Of a stretch of DNA of 64,000 nucleotides, positions 35,496 to 44,737 are shown piece after piece. Within the stretch, counting starts at the first letter, position 1. Each line of letters opens with the position of its first letter. Position numbers and translations under genes: made by a program. Source of the DNA: Sphingopyxis sp. YF1 (GTDB taxonomy: Bacteria > Pseudomonadota > Alphaproteobacteria > Sphingomonadales > Sphingomonadaceae); contig NZ_CP033204.1 of the NCBI RefSeq assembly GCF_022701295.1, positions 372,001-436,000 of the forward strand. The letters are read 5' to 3'. The notes under the pieces were generated by a model that did no database searches, had not been told where the DNA came from, and was given only the letters and a program-made list of their open reading frames with translations.

Positions 35496-35648
35496 GCAAT
35501 CGCTCGCGTTCCGGACTGTCCCCTGGCCCGCGCACCGCTCTTTCGCCGCCGATTTCTTCGCGCCATGCTTGCTAAGCAATTGCATATCGCGGCAGGAAGG
35601 CTTAACCGGCCCCCATCGACCGGATAGAGTCAGAAAAGCGGGGCTGAT

Positions 35649-36098
35649 ATGGCTGGCACAGAACCGAGCGGGCGGCCGCTCTCACCGCATTTGCAGGTGT
35701 ATAAATGGGCGCCTTCGATGGCGGTTTCGATCCTTCACCGCGCGAGCGGCGACGGACTTGCGATCGTCGGCGGGCTGATGTTCCTCTGGTGGCTCGGCGC
35801 GATCGCCGGAGGACCGGAGGCCTATGCCGCGTTTGTCGGCTGGGTGTGGCACGATCCCAGCCCTGATCCCGACATCTACCACCGGGTCACCAACATCCTC
35901 GGCAAGATCGTGCTGATCGGGCTGACCTGGGCCTTTTTCCAGCATCTCTTCTCGGGTCTGCGTCACTTCGTGCTCGACACCGGCGCGGGCTATGAGCTCA
36001 AGGCCAACAAGCTCTGGTCGATGCTCGTCATCTTTGCCGGCATTTTCGCCACGGCGGCGACCTGGCTCTATATCTTTGCGGAGGCGCTCAATGGGTAA
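35649..36098 (+). CDS. sdhC: Succinate dehydrogenase cytochrome b556 subunit
   Basis: Membrane anchor of complex II, 149 residues. The N-terminal RPLSPHLQVYKWAPSMAVSILHRASG block contains the conserved quinone-site serine and arginine, three membrane helices follow, and the heme-ligand histidine is in HLFSGLRHFVLD. It overlaps sdhD by eight bases. The upstream gap is repeat-rich. Confidence 0.94.
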   Translation: MAGTEPSGRPLSPHLQVYKWAPSMAVSILHRASGDGLAIVGGLMFLWWLGAIAGGPEAYAAFVGWVWHDPSPDPDIYHRVTNILGKIVLIGLTWAFFQHLFSGLRHFVLDTGAGYELKANKLWSMLVIFAGIFATAATWLYIFAEALNG

Positions 36099-36495
36099 CG
36101 GTACGCGCCTCGGCCGGGTCCGCGGCCTCGGATCGGCACAGCATGGTTCGCAGCACTGGCTGCAACAGCGCCTGACTGCGCTCGGCAACCTGCTGCTCGT
36201 CACCTGGTTCGTCGTTTCGATGATCCGTCTGCAGCCCGTCGATCATGCCGAAGTCTATCGCTGGGTGTCGAGCCCGGGTGTCGCGATCGCGCTGATCCTG
36301 CTCGTGATCAGCGTCTTCTGGCATCTCCGCCTCGGGCTTCAGGTGCTGATCGAGGACTATGTCCACGGCGATGCGGCGCGCCTGTTCGCGCTCGTTATCC
36401 TCAATTTCTATGCCATCGGCGGTGCGGCCTACGGCATCTTTGCCATCGTCCGCATCGCATTGGCCCCCGTTGCGGGCGCCCCGGGGGGCATGTGA
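36091..36495 (+). CDS. sdhD: Succinate dehydrogenase membrane anchor subunit
   Basis: Second anchor subunit, 134 residues, with three membrane helices. The heme-ligand region shows [18 protein letters not shown], with the SdhD-type DY pair. ATG 36091 overlaps the end of sdhC, and sdhA starts just after its stop, so sdhC-sdhD-sdhA are one operon. A longer in-frame start upstream would fall inside sdhC. Confidence 0.94.
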   Translation: MGNGTRLGRVRGLGSAQHGSQHWLQQRLTALGNLLLVTWFVVSMIRLQPVDHAEVYRWVSSPGVAIALILLVISVFWHLRLGLQVLIEDYVHGDAARLFALVILNFYAIGGAAYGIFAIVRIALAPVAGAPGGM

Positions 36496-36496
36496 C

Positions 36497-38299
36497 ATGA
36501 CCGACGCCTACAAGATCATCGACCATGTGTACGACACCGTCGTCGTCGGCGCCGGCGGCTCGGGTCTGCGCGCCACGATGGGCAGCGCCGAAGCGGGACT
36601 CAAGACCGCCTGCATCACCAAGGTGTTCCCGACGCGCAGCCACACCGTCGCGGCGCAGGGCGGCATCGCCGCGAGCCTCGGCAACAATTCGCCCGACCAC
36701 TGGCAGTGGCACATGTACGACACGGTCAAGGGGTCCGACTGGCTCGGCGACCAGGACGCGATCGAATATATGGTGCGCGAGGCGCCCGCCGCGGTCTACG
36801 AACTCGAGCACGCCGGCGTGCCGTTCAGCCGCAACCAGGACGGCACCATCTACCAGCGCCCGTTCGGCGGTCATATGCAGAATATGGGCGAAGGCCCGCC
36901 GGTGCAGCGCACCTGCGCTGCGGCTGACCGCACCGGCCACGCGATGCTCCACGCGCTCTATCAGCAGTCGCTGAAATATGACGCGGACTTCTTCATCGAA
37001 TATTTCGCGCTCGACCTGATCATGGAAAATGGCGAGTGCCGCGGCGTGATCGCCCTGTGCATGGAGGATGGCAGCATCCACCGCTTCCGCAGCCAGGCCG
37101 TCGTGCTCGCGACGGGCGGCTACGGTCGCTGCTATTTCACCGCGACCTCGGCGCACACCTGCACCGGCGACGGCGGCGGCATGGTGCTGCGCGCCGGGCT
37201 GCCCCTGCAGGACATGGAATTCGTCCAGTTCCACCCGACCGGCATCTACGGCGCGGGCGTGCTGATCACCGAAGGCGCGCGCGGCGAGGGCGGTTACCTC
37301 ACCAACAGCGAGGGCGAGCGGTTCATGGAACGCTATGCCCCGTCGGCGAAGGATCTCGCGTCGCGCGACGTGGTGTCGCGCTCGATGGCGCTCGAAATCC
37401 GCGAAGGCCGCGGCGTCGGCCCGCACAACGACCATATCTACCTCCACCTCGACCATATCGATCCCGCGGTGCTTGCCGAGCGCCTGCCGGGCATCACCGA
37501 GAGCGGAAAGATTTTCGCGGGCGTCGACCTGACGCGCCAGCCGCTGCCGGTCGTCCCGACGGTCCATTACAATATGGGCGGCATTCCCTGTAACTATCAT
37601 GGCGAAGTCGTCACGCTGCGCGACGGCAATCCCGATGCGGTCGTCCCCGGCCTGTTCGCGGTCGGCGAAGCCGCGTGCGTTTCGGTCCATGGCGCGAACC
37701 GTCTGGGCTCGAACAGCCTGATCGACCTCGTGGTGTTCGGCCGCGCGACCGGTCATCGCCTCAAGGAACTGCTCAAGCCCGGCGCCGCCCAGCCCGCGCT
37801 GCCCAAGGACAGCGCCGACCTCGCGCTCGCGCGTCTCGACCATTTCCGCAACGCCAGCGGCGGTTCGCCCACCGCGGAAATCCGCACCGAGATGCAGCGC
37901 GCCATGTCGCAGCACGCGGCGGTGTTCCGCACCGACGAGCTGATGGCCGAAGGCAAGGAAAAGCTCGCCAAGACCTATCAGCGGATGAACGACGTCCACG
38001 TCACCGACCGCAGCCTGATCTGGAACACCGATCTCGTCGAAACGCTCGAGCTCGACAATCTGATCGCGCAGGCGACGGTGACGATGCATTCGGCGTACAA
38101 CCGCAAGGAAAGCCGCGGCGCCCACGCGCACGAGGATTTCCCCAACCGCGACGACGCGACGTGGATGAAGCACACGATCAGCTGGTTCGACGGCTGGGGC
38201 GGCAAGGGCGGCGGCGTTCGCCTCGATTATCGTCCGGTCCACGAATATACGCTTTCGGACGACGTCGATTATATCAAGCCCAAGGCGCGCGTTTACTGA
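36497..38299 (+). CDS. sdhA: Succinate dehydrogenase flavoprotein subunit
   Basis: Catalytic FAD subunit oxidising succinate to fumarate, 600 residues. The dinucleotide fold [12 protein letters not shown], the histidine that carries FAD covalently in SHTVAAQGG, and the substrate-site segments [11 protein letters not shown], HxxxxxxR-type residues and [13 protein letters not shown] are present. The C-terminal acidic-basic tail ends KPKARVY. The next gene is not sdhB: downstream is a stem-loop and a convergent small gene. Confidence 0.97.
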   Translation: MTDAYKIIDHVYDTVVVGAGGSGLRATMGSAEAGLKTACITKVFPTRSHTVAAQGGIAASLGNNSPDHWQWHMYDTVKGSDWLGDQDAIEYMVREAPAAVYELEHAGVPFSRNQDGTIYQRPFGGHMQNMGEGPPVQRTCAAADRTGHAMLHALYQQSLKYDADFFIEYFALDLIMENGECRGVIALCMEDGSIHRFRSQAVVLATGGYGRCYFTATSAHTCTGDGGGMVLRAGLPLQDMEFVQFHPTGIYGAGVLITEGARGEGGYLTNSEGERFMERYAPSAKDLASRDVVSRSMALEIREGRGVGPHNDHIYLHLDHIDPAVLAERLPGITESGKIFAGVDLTRQPLPVVPTVHYNMGGIPCNYHGEVVTLRDGNPDAVVPGLFAVGEAACVSVHGANRLGSNSLIDLVVFGRATGHRLKELLKPGAAQPALPKDSADLALARLDHFRNASGGSPTAEIRTEMQRAMSQHAAVFRTDELMAEGKEKLAKTYQRMNDVHVTDRSLIWNTDLVETLELDNLIAQATVTMHSAYNRKESRGAHAHEDFPNRDDATWMKHTISWFDGWGGKGGGVRLDYRPVHEYTLSDDVDYIKPKARVY

Positions 38300-38305
38300 T
38301 TGCCG

Positions 38306-38328
38306 GGGACGGGCCTCGCGTCCGTCCC
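38306..38328 (+). terminator. Stem-loop after sdhA, possible terminator
   Basis: GGGACGG (38306-38312) pairs with CCGTCCC (38322-38328) around a nine-base loop, seven bases after the sdhA stop. There is no T run, so its role in termination is uncertain. The rest of 38329-38516 holds nothing I can identify. Confidence 0.4.
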
Positions 38329-38516
38329 GCCTTCACCCCCGCTTTTGCCGGCTGTTCGATCCGGGCGGTCATATGATCGGGGAATGTCGCACCGGGTTCC
38401 GGTGCATGCCGCCCGGAATGCGGCGGAGTGCCGGGTCGCATCCTGATGATCCGGCTCGATTACCGGCCGAAAGGACGATCGATCCGGCATGCACGGCAAC
38501 GGGCAGCTGAGCGGAT

Positions 38517-38810
38517 CTAGTCCTCGAACCAGCCGTGAAGGAAATTGACGTCGGAAAAGGGGCGGTCGACGTCCTGCCCGATGATCCACAGCTTCTGGCA
38601 CGCGATGGTGAAAAAGATCAGCGCGATCGTCCAGACGATGATCGTCTTGATCACCTGCCAGCGCCGTTCGTCGGCCGCCGCCTTGGCGCGCGCGCGATGG
38701 TCGATGCCCAGGTCGCCTTCGAACTCGGCAACGAGCTGCGCGCGACGGGTGCGCGAAATATTGGCGATCCCCGCGGCCCGATTGTCATTCATGGAACGGC
38801 GAGTCGCCAT
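38517..38810 (-). CDS. Small membrane protein of unknown function
   Basis: A 97-residue protein with a charged N-terminal half and one membrane helix (about residues 52-72, VIKTIIVWTIALIFFTIACQ). I do not recognise it. ATG 38810 is used because it follows a GGGG tract; an ATG at 38792 is a possible alternative. It lies convergent to sdhA with more than 200 bases between. Confidence 0.6.
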   Translation of the reverse strand: MATRRSMNDNRAAGIANISRTRRAQLVAEFEGDLGIDHRARAKAAADERRWQVIKTIIVWTIALIFFTIACQKLWIIGQDVDRPFSDVNFLHGWFED

Positions 38811-38887
38811 AGCCCCAACCCTGCGCAAACGCTTCTGTCACGCCTTGCGACATAGCGCGAAGCTCCTGACAAAGGGTTAATCGCGTT

Positions 38888-39169
38888 TCATTCGGGCGCG
38901 ATGCCGATCAGCTTGATCCGCGCGCTTGCGCCGCGCAGCAGGGTCAGGTCGCGGCGCGGCCGGTCGAGCGCGGCGGCGAGCAGGTGCAGCACGGCCTCGT
39001 TGGCGGCGCCGTCGGCGGGGGGCGCGGTGACGCGCAACTGGACTGCGTCGCCTTCGATCGCCACCGCGTCGCGGCGGGCGCCCGGCGTCACGCGCACCTC
39101 GATCCGGCCGGTCGGCGCTGCAAGCCGGTGCAGCGCCGCCGTCAGCTCAGGGTCGGGACGATATTTCAG
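38888..39169 (-). CDS. DUF167 family protein
   Basis: A protein of about 93 residues whose core IEVRVTPGARRDAV and APPADGAANEAVLHLLA segments are the DUF167 signature. No ATG, GTG or TTG precedes the core within a sensible distance in this frame. The best candidate is CTG at 39169, which overlaps the upstream stop as CTGA, a coupled arrangement. The start is therefore uncertain, but the gene itself is clear. The family function is unknown. Confidence 0.75.
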   Translation of the reverse strand: MKYRPDPELTAALHRLAAPTGRIEVRVTPGARRDAVAIEGDAVQLRVTAPPADGAANEAVLHLLAAALDRPRRDLTLLRGASARIKLIGIAPE

Positions 39170-40161
39170 ATGGTGATCACCAGCTTGCCGACCGCGCTGC
39201 GGTCGCCCAGCTTGGCGATCGCCTGCCCACCGTCGGCGAGCGCGTAGGTGCCGGTGACGCGCGGCTTGATCTTGCCCTGCTCCCACAGCTGGAACAGCCG
39301 CGCGATATTGGCGCGGTTGCGTGCGGGCTCGCGCGCGACGAAGGCGCCCCAGAAAACGCCCGCGACGTCGCAGCTCTTGAGCAAGGTCAGGTTGAGCGGC
39401 AGGCGCGGGATGCCCGCGGGGAAACCGACGACGAGGTAGCGGCCCTCCCATGCGATCGAGCGCAGCGCGGGCTCGGCATAATCGCCGCCGACCGCGTCAT
39501 AGATGACGTTGGCGCCGTTCGGGCCGACCGCTGCCTTGAACCGGTCGGCGAGCGCCTTCGACTGTTCCTTGTCGAACGGCTGGCGACCATAGACGACGAC
39601 CTCGTCGGCACCCGCCTGGCGTGCGATCTCGGCCTTCTCCTCGCTCGACACGCCCGCGACGACGCGCGCGCCGAACGCCTTGCCCAGTTCGACTGCGGCG
39701 ATGCCCACACCGCCCGAGGCGCCGAGGACGAGCAGCGTATCGCCTTCCTTGATATGGCCGCGGTCGACCAGCGCGTGGATGCTGGTGCCATAGGTCATCA
39801 GCAGCGAGGCCCCTTCGGCGAAGTCATGCCCCGCGGGCAGGTGATAGACATTGTGCACCGAAACCGCGACCGCTTCGGACATTCCGCCGTTGCCGCAACC
39901 CGCGATCACGCGGTCGCCGACCTTGAAGTCCGTGACACCTTCGCCAACTTCGGCGACCAGCCCCGCAACCTCGCCGCCGGGCGCGAAGGGGCGCGCGGGC
40001 TTGAACTGATATTTGTCCTCGATGATCAGCACATCGGGGAAATTGACCGCGCAGGCCTTGACGTCGATCACGATCTGGCCGGCTCCGGCGGTCGGGCGCG
40101 GCAGTTCGCCGACGACAAGCGTTTCGGGGCCGCCGGTGGCGGTCGACAAAAGGGCCTTCAT
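39166..40161 (-). CDS. Zinc-less NADPH:quinone oxidoreductase, MDR family
   Basis: A 331-residue medium-chain reductase. The cofactor loop LLVLGASGGVGIAAVELGK is near residue 145, PGGEVAGLVAEVGEG near 65, and the zinc-binding cysteines of alcohol dehydrogenases are absent, as in quinone oxidoreductases (QOR). Three ATG codons occur in a row; the third (40161) is best spaced from the GAGGAG site. Its stop shares bases with the DUF167 start candidate. Confidence 0.88.
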   Translation of the reverse strand: MKALLSTATGGPETLVVGELPRPTAGAGQIVIDVKACAVNFPDVLIIEDKYQFKPARPFAPGGEVAGLVAEVGEGVTDFKVGDRVIAGCGNGGMSEAVAVSVHNVYHLPAGHDFAEGASLLMTYGTSIHALVDRGHIKEGDTLLVLGASGGVGIAAVELGKAFGARVVAGVSSEEKAEIARQAGADEVVVYGRQPFDKEQSKALADRFKAAVGPNGANVIYDAVGGDYAEPALRSIAWEGRYLVVGFPAGIPRLPLNLTLLKSCDVAGVFWGAFVAREPARNRANIARLFQLWEQGKIKPRVTGTYALADGGQAIAKLGDRSAVGKLVITI

Positions 40162-40181
40162 CATCATCTCCTCACAGGGGT

Positions 40182-40772
40182 TTACAGCGAAGGTTGCAGC
40201 CAGGGCCGGTCCTGCGCCAGTTTTTGTTCATAGGCGCCGATCGCCGCGGCGCTTTTTTCGGTGATCGAAATCTCGTCGAGCCCCTCGAGCAGGCACATCT
40301 TGCGGAACGGGTCGATCTCGAAGGTGAAGCGGTCCTGGAACTGCGTCGTCACCGTCTGGTTTTCGAGGTCGACATGCACCGGATCGGTCGCGGCGACCTC
40401 CAGCAACCGGTCGATCGCCGCCTGCGGCAGCACGACGGGCAGGATGCCGTTCTTCACCGCATTGCCCGAGAAGATGTCCGAATAGGAGGGGGCAATGACG
40501 ACGCGGATGCCGAGGTCGCCGAGCGCCCACGCGGCATGCTCGCGGCTCGACCCGCAACCGAAATTGTCGCCCGCGATCAGGATCGGCGCGCCCTGGAACG
40601 GCGGATTGTCGAACAGATTGCCGGGATCGGCGCGCAGGCTTTCGAACGCACCGCGGCCCATACCCTCGCGCGTCGTGCCCTTCAGCCAGTGAGCGGGGAT
40701 GATGACGTCGGTGTCGACATTCTTGAGGCCGAGCGGGATCGCGCGGCCGTCGACTTCCTTGAGGGGGGTCAT
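40182..40772 (-). CDS. leuD: 3-isopropylmalate dehydratase small subunit
   Basis: Forms the LeuCD isomerase of leucine synthesis. The 196-residue protein has the [14 protein letters not shown] motif, and [15 protein letters not shown] at the N terminus, typical of LeuD. ATG 40772 overlaps the leuC stop by four bases. The usual partner genes leuA and leuB are not in the window. Confidence 0.96.
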   Translation of the reverse strand: MTPLKEVDGRAIPLGLKNVDTDVIIPAHWLKGTTREGMGRGAFESLRADPGNLFDNPPFQGAPILIAGDNFGCGSSREHAAWALGDLGIRVVIAPSYSDIFSGNAVKNGILPVVLPQAAIDRLLEVAATDPVHVDLENQTVTTQFQDRFTFEIDPFRKMCLLEGLDEISITEKSAAAIGAYEQKLAQDRPWLQPSL

Positions 40773-42199
40773 GCCATTAACTCCCGCACATCGGTGAGCT
40801 TGCCGGTCACCGCCGCCGCCGCCGCCATCGCGGGGCTGACGAGGTGGGTGCGGCTGCCGGGGCCCTGGCGGCCGACGAAATTGCGGTTGCTGGTCGAGGC
40901 GCAGCGCTCGCCCGCGGGCACCTTGTCGGGATTCATCGCAAGGCATGCCGAGCAGCCGGGCTCGCGCCATTCGAGCCCCGCGTCGGTGAAGATGCGGTCG
41001 AGTCCCTCGGCCTCGGCCTGCGCCTTCACCAGCCCCGATCCGGGGACGACGATCGCCCATTTGACATTGTCGGCCTTCTTGCGGCCCTTGATCACCGCCG
41101 CGGCGGCGCGCATGTCCTCGATGCGGCTGTTGGTGCAGCTGCCGATGAAGATATTTTCGATCGGGACATCCTGCATCCGCGTGCCGGGTTCGAGGCCCAT
41201 ATAGGCAAGGCTCTTGGCGGCGGCGGTCTGCTTCGACGGATCGGCGAAGCTTGCGGGATCGGGGACGACCCCGGTAATCGGCACGACGTCTTCGGGGCTG
41301 GTGCCCCAGGTCACGCTCGGCGCGATGTCGGCGGCGTCGATGATGACGACCTTGTCATAGGTCGCGCCCGCATCGGTCGCGAGGCTTTTCCAGTACGCGA
41401 CGGCGGCGTCCCAGTCGGCGCCCTTGGGCGCATAGGGGCGGCCCTTCAGATAGGCGAAAGTCGTCTCGTCGGGCGCGATCAGCCCGGCGCGCGCGCCGCC
41501 CTCGATCGCCATATTGCTGATCGTCAGCCGGCCCTCGATGCTGAGGCTGCGGATCGCGCTGCCGGTATATTCGATGACATGGCCGGTGCCGCCCGCGGCG
41601 CCGATCGTGCCGGTGATGTGGAGGATGATGTCCTTGGCCGACACGCCGGGGCCAACCTCGCCCTCGACGCGCACGTCCATCGTCTTCGACGGCTGGAGCA
41701 GCAGCGTCTGCGTCGCGAGCACATGCTCGACCTCGCTCGTCCCGATGCCGAAGGCGAGCGCGCCGATGCCGCCGTGGCACGCGGTGTGGCTGTCGCCGCA
41801 CACGATCGTCGTGCCGGGCAGCGAGAAGCCCTGTTCGGGCCCGACGACGTGGACGATGCCCTGCTCGGGCGCCACCGCGTCGATGTAGCGGATGCCATAT
41901 TCGGGCGCGTTCCTTTCGAGCGCCGCGAGCTGCGCCGCGCTTTCGGCGTCGGCGACCGGCAGCCGGTTGCCCACCGCATCGAGCCGCGCCGTCGTCGGCA
42001 CATTATGATCGGGCACCGCGAGCGTCAGGTCGGGGCGGCGCACCGTGCGGCCGCTCGCGCGAAGCCCCGCGAACGCCTGCGGGCTGGTGACTTCATGGAC
42101 GAGGTGACGGTCGATGAAGATCAGGGCGGTACCATCGGGGCGCTGTTCGACGACATGCGCGTCCCAGATTTTCTCGTAGAGGGTGCGGGGCCGGGTCAT
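40769..42199 (-). CDS. leuC: 3-isopropylmalate dehydratase large subunit
   Basis: Iron-sulfur subunit of isopropylmalate isomerase, 476 residues. The cluster cysteines are recognisable in [11 protein letters not shown] and [10 protein letters not shown], and [10 protein letters not shown] and [10 protein letters not shown] are conserved active-site blocks. ATG 42199 ([12 protein letters not shown]) is preferred to an in-frame GTG at 42208. It is the first gene of leuC-leuD, and a dispersed repeat lies upstream. Confidence 0.96.
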   Translation of the reverse strand: MTRPRTLYEKIWDAHVVEQRPDGTALIFIDRHLVHEVTSPQAFAGLRASGRTVRRPDLTLAVPDHNVPTTARLDAVGNRLPVADAESAAQLAALERNAPEYGIRYIDAVAPEQGIVHVVGPEQGFSLPGTTIVCGDSHTACHGGIGALAFGIGTSEVEHVLATQTLLLQPSKTMDVRVEGEVGPGVSAKDIILHITGTIGAAGGTGHVIEYTGSAIRSLSIEGRLTISNMAIEGGARAGLIAPDETTFAYLKGRPYAPKGADWDAAVAYWKSLATDAGATYDKVVIIDAADIAPSVTWGTSPEDVVPITGVVPDPASFADPSKQTAAAKSLAYMGLEPGTRMQDVPIENIFIGSCTNSRIEDMRAAAAVIKGRKKADNVKWAIVVPGSGLVKAQAEAEGLDRIFTDAGLEWREPGCSACLAMNPDKVPAGERCASTSNRNFVGRQGPGSRTHLVSPAMAAAAAVTGKLTDVRELMA

Positions 42200-42288
42200 G
42201 CGGTTCACTTAAGCCGGTACGACAACAATGCAAGCGAGTGGCGATCAAAAACGCAATTTTCGGTCGCGCGTGTCGGTAACCACCCATT

Positions 42289-42361
42289 GTCACCCCGGGG
42301 CTTGATCCGGGGTCCATGACTTCGATGCGGGAATGGATGCCGGATCAGGTCCGGCATGACG
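42289..42361. repeat. Paired-hairpin dispersed repeat before crtZ
   Basis: Two related hairpins in tandem and roughly inverted to each other: one built on CCCCGG-CTTGAT-CCGGGG around 42293-42313, and one on ATGCCGGA-TCAGG-TCCGGCAT around 42338-42358. This is the GTCATCCCGGACTTGATCC-like repeat common in sphingomonads. It separates leuC from crtZ. Confidence 0.7.
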
Positions 42362-42408
42362 ATGCGGGGTTGGTGGCATCATGTCTTCAACAAGCCTATA
42401 ATCCCTCC

Positions 42409-42924
42409 ATGTCGACTCCCGTCATCCTCCTGCTCATCCTCGTCACGGTCGCGGCGATGGAGGGCGTCGCCTGGGCGAGCCACAAATATATCATGCACGG
42501 CTTTGGCTGGGCGTGGCACCGCGACCATCACGAACCGCACGACAAGCGGCTGGAAAAGAACGACCTGTTCGCACTCTTCGGTGCGGCGATGAGCATTTCG
42601 GCTTTCGCGGCGGGCAGCCCGATGATCCTGGGCGCCTCGGCCTGGGAGCCGGGGACGTGGATCGGGCTCGGCATCCTCTGCTACGGCATCATCTACACGC
42701 TCGTGCACGACGGGCTCGTCCACCAGCGTTACTTCCACTGGGTGCCGCGTCGCGGCTACGCCAAAAGGCTGGTGCAGGCGCACAGGCTGCACCATGCGAC
42801 GATCGGCAAGGAGGGCGGGGTCAGCTTCGGCTTCATTTTTGCGCGCGATCCCATGAAGCTCAAGGCCGAACTCAAGGCACAGCGCGAAGCGGGGATCGCG
42901 GTGGTGCGCGCGTTGTCGGACTAG
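42409..42924 (+). CDS. crtZ: Beta-carotene hydroxylase CrtZ
   Basis: Membrane di-iron hydroxylase adding 3-hydroxyl groups to beta-ionone rings of carotenoids, giving zeaxanthin and related pigments. The 171-residue protein shows the full histidine set: HKYIMH, HRDHHEPH, the GLVHQRYF segment and HRLHH. Four hydrophobic segments are predicted. ATG 42409 is used; a longer frame would run back through the repeat. No other carotenoid gene adjoins; repeats lie on both sides. Confidence 0.93.
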   Translation: MSTPVILLLILVTVAAMEGVAWASHKYIMHGFGWAWHRDHHEPHDKRLEKNDLFALFGAAMSISAFAAGSPMILGASAWEPGTWIGLGILCYGIIYTLVHDGLVHQRYFHWVPRRGYAKRLVQAHRLHHATIGKEGGVSFGFIFARDPMKLKAELKAQREAGIAVVRALSD

Positions 42925-42930
42925 GGCCTT

Positions 42931-43011
42931 GTCATTGCGAGGAGCGAAGCGACGCGGCAATCCAGAGGCGCGTAAGCTCGCTCTGGCTTGCTTCGCTTCG
43001 CTCGCAATGAC
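42931..43011. repeat. GTCATTGCGAG-type palindromic repeat after crtZ
   Basis: The left arm (42931-42967, GTCATTGCGAGGAGCGAAGC start) and right arm (42981-43011, CGCTCGCAATGAC end) are imperfect inverted copies of the widespread GTCATTGCGAG...GCAATCCAGAG repeat. It lies just after crtZ. Confidence 0.8.
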
Positions 43012-43024
43012 GACGGACAGGGGT

Positions 43025-43705
43025 TTAGGCCGTCCGGTAATCCGCCGTAATCACTCCCGCCGCGGTCAGTTCGGCCTCATGGCTTTCCTCGCGCCAGGTC
43101 TCGAGCAGCGCCTGCCGCTCCCATTCCTGCATTGCAGGATGCGCGAGCATATGGTCGACCCACGCCTGCCCGGCGCCGACGTCGAGGCCATAGGTGCGGA
43201 TGCGGAAGGCGACCGGGGCGAAGAAGGCATCGACCGCCGAGAAGTCTGGTCCGGCGAGCCACGGCCCGCCGAACCGGGCGAGGCCGTCCTCGAACAACTC
43301 GCGGATGCGCGTGACATTGGCGCGGAGTGCGCCGGACATTGGTTTCGGCGTCACGCGGACGCCGACGTTCATCGTGCAGTCGTTGCGCAGCGCGGCAAAG
43401 CCGCTGTGCATTTCGGCGGCGGCGCACTGCGCCCATGCGCGTGCATCGGGGTCGGTGGGCCAGACATTCGCGTGCCGGTCGGCGAGGTAGAGCGCGATGC
43501 CAAGCGAATCATAGATCGTGCGTCCTTCGTGCAGCAGTGCGGGCACCTGCCCGGTCGGCGAAAAGCTGCGGAACGCGTCATAGTTCACCGGCCGCGCAAA
43601 AGGCTCGATGCGGTCGTCGAATGCGATGTCGAGTCCCTTCATCAGCACCCACGGGCGCAGCGACCAGCTCGAATAATTGCGGTTGGCGGTGATCAGCACA
43701 TACAT
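43025..43705 (-). CDS. Glutathione S-transferase family protein
   Basis: A 226-residue GST. The thioredoxin-like N terminus has the NYSSWSLRPWV segment with the catalytic-type Ser/Tyr, and the conserved cis-Pro lies in TGQVPALLHEG. The helical C-terminal domain contains the N-capping aspartate in GPDFSAVDAFFAPV. The substrate is unknown. Its start overlaps the end of the epimerase gene by 13 bases. Confidence 0.88.
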   Translation of the reverse strand: MYVLITANRNYSSWSLRPWVLMKGLDIAFDDRIEPFARPVNYDAFRSFSPTGQVPALLHEGRTIYDSLGIALYLADRHANVWPTDPDARAWAQCAAAEMHSGFAALRNDCTMNVGVRVTPKPMSGALRANVTRIRELFEDGLARFGGPWLAGPDFSAVDAFFAPVAFRIRTYGLDVGAGQAWVDHMLAHPAMQEWERQALLETWREESHEAELTAAGVITADYRTA

Positions 43706-44670
43706 GCTTCGCGCTCCTGTGCGACGATGGGGGAGGTATAGTCGGGGTCGTGCGCGAAGGGCAGCGGCGTGTCGTCCCGCAGCGCGGCGAGCACGCTGCC
43801 GAAATCGCTCTGCGCCCGCCAGCCGAAGCGGCGTTCGGCGCGCGACGGATCATAGACGCGGTCGATCGTCTCCGGCAGCACCCATCCTCGGGCTGCATAG
43901 AGCGCCGCTGCGTCGGGATAGTGCCGTGCGATCACCGCACGGGCATCGCGGGCCAGCTCTTCGGCCTCTTGACGCGCGAAGGGCGGCGGTGCTGAAAGGA
44001 TGAACGTGTCGCAGCCGATCGCCGGCGCGGCCGCGAGCGCCGCGAGATGCGCCGCCGCGGCATCCTCGACCGTCAGCCGCCGGTTGAGCATCTCATTGGC
44101 CTTCAAATTCGGCCCGCTCGGGGTTGCATGCGTGTCGTCGTCCTCGGGAAAGAAACGCCCGGTGCGCAGGATTGCGACGGCGATGCCATGCTCGCGGTGA
44201 ACCAGCCGGCACGCCTGTTCCGCGGCAAGCTTGGTGATGCCATAGATGTTGCGCGGTTCGAGCGGGCCGAAATCCTCGTCCATCCACCATGCCCCCGCCG
44301 CGCCCGCCCCTTCGCGCACGTCGGCGCGCACCATCAGCGAAGTGGTCGAGGTAAAGAGGAAGCGGTCGTTGCCCGCCGCCACGGCCGCCTCGATCAGGTT
44401 GAGCGTGCCCGTCAGATTGACGTCGACGAATGCGTGCCGCGGATAACGGACGATGTCGGGTTTGTGGAGCGCGCCGCCATGGATCACCGCTTCGATGCCA
44501 TGGTCGCCCATCGTCCGCTCGATCAACGCGCGGTCGGCAACGGTGCCGACCACCTGCGTGTGCGCGCCGGGAACGACATCGAGCCCGGTGACCGCATGGC
44601 CATTGTCGGCGAGAAGCGGCGCCAGATAACGCCCCAGCCAGCCAGATGAGCCGGTCAGCAGCACGCGCAT
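43693..44670 (-). CDS. NAD-dependent epimerase/dehydratase family protein
   Basis: A 325-residue extended SDR. The Rossmann motif GSSGWLGRYLAPLL is at the N terminus, the active-site YGITK near residue 143, and STTSLMV provides the serine/threonine. The sugar-nucleotide or other substrate cannot be named. The stop region overlaps the GST start, so the two are likely cotranscribed; the next gene upstream starts 67 bases away. Confidence 0.85.
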   Translation of the reverse strand: MRVLLTGSSGWLGRYLAPLLADNGHAVTGLDVVPGAHTQVVGTVADRALIERTMGDHGIEAVIHGGALHKPDIVRYPRHAFVDVNLTGTLNLIEAAVAAGNDRFLFTSTTSLMVRADVREGAGAAGAWWMDEDFGPLEPRNIYGITKLAAEQACRLVHREHGIAVAILRTGRFFPEDDDTHATPSGPNLKANEMLNRRLTVEDAAAAHLAALAAAPAIGCDTFILSAPPPFARQEAEELARDARAVIARHYPDAAALYAARGWVLPETIDRVYDPSRAERRFGWRAQSDFGSVLAALRDDTPLPFAHDPDYTSPIVAQEREACMC

Positions 44671-44737
44671 CGATGCTTCTCCTTCTGTCCTCGCCGCGCG
44701 TCCGATACCCGGGCGGCGGCTGGGGCCGGCAGGCCCG

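Larger units (their letters stand above)
35098..35648. other. Gene-free 551-base region with terminator and two repeats
   Basis: No convincing gene. From left to right it holds the ctrA terminator (35139-35166), a 27-bp perfect palindrome (35225-35313) and a small element bounded by TCCTCCCTG inverted ends (35349-35495). The last 150 bases before sdhC are less GC-rich and should contain the sdh promoter, but I cannot point to clear -35 and -10 boxes. Confidence 0.7.

Noticed and set aside
35375..35778. Small open frames in the ctrA-sdhC gap
   Set aside because: They cross repeats, have no ribosome site and encode low-complexity sequence; the 3' one runs into sdhC in another frame.
36401..38242. 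A 613-codon open frame opposite sdhA
   Set aside because: Same reason; sdhA is unambiguous and the opposite frame has no family pattern.
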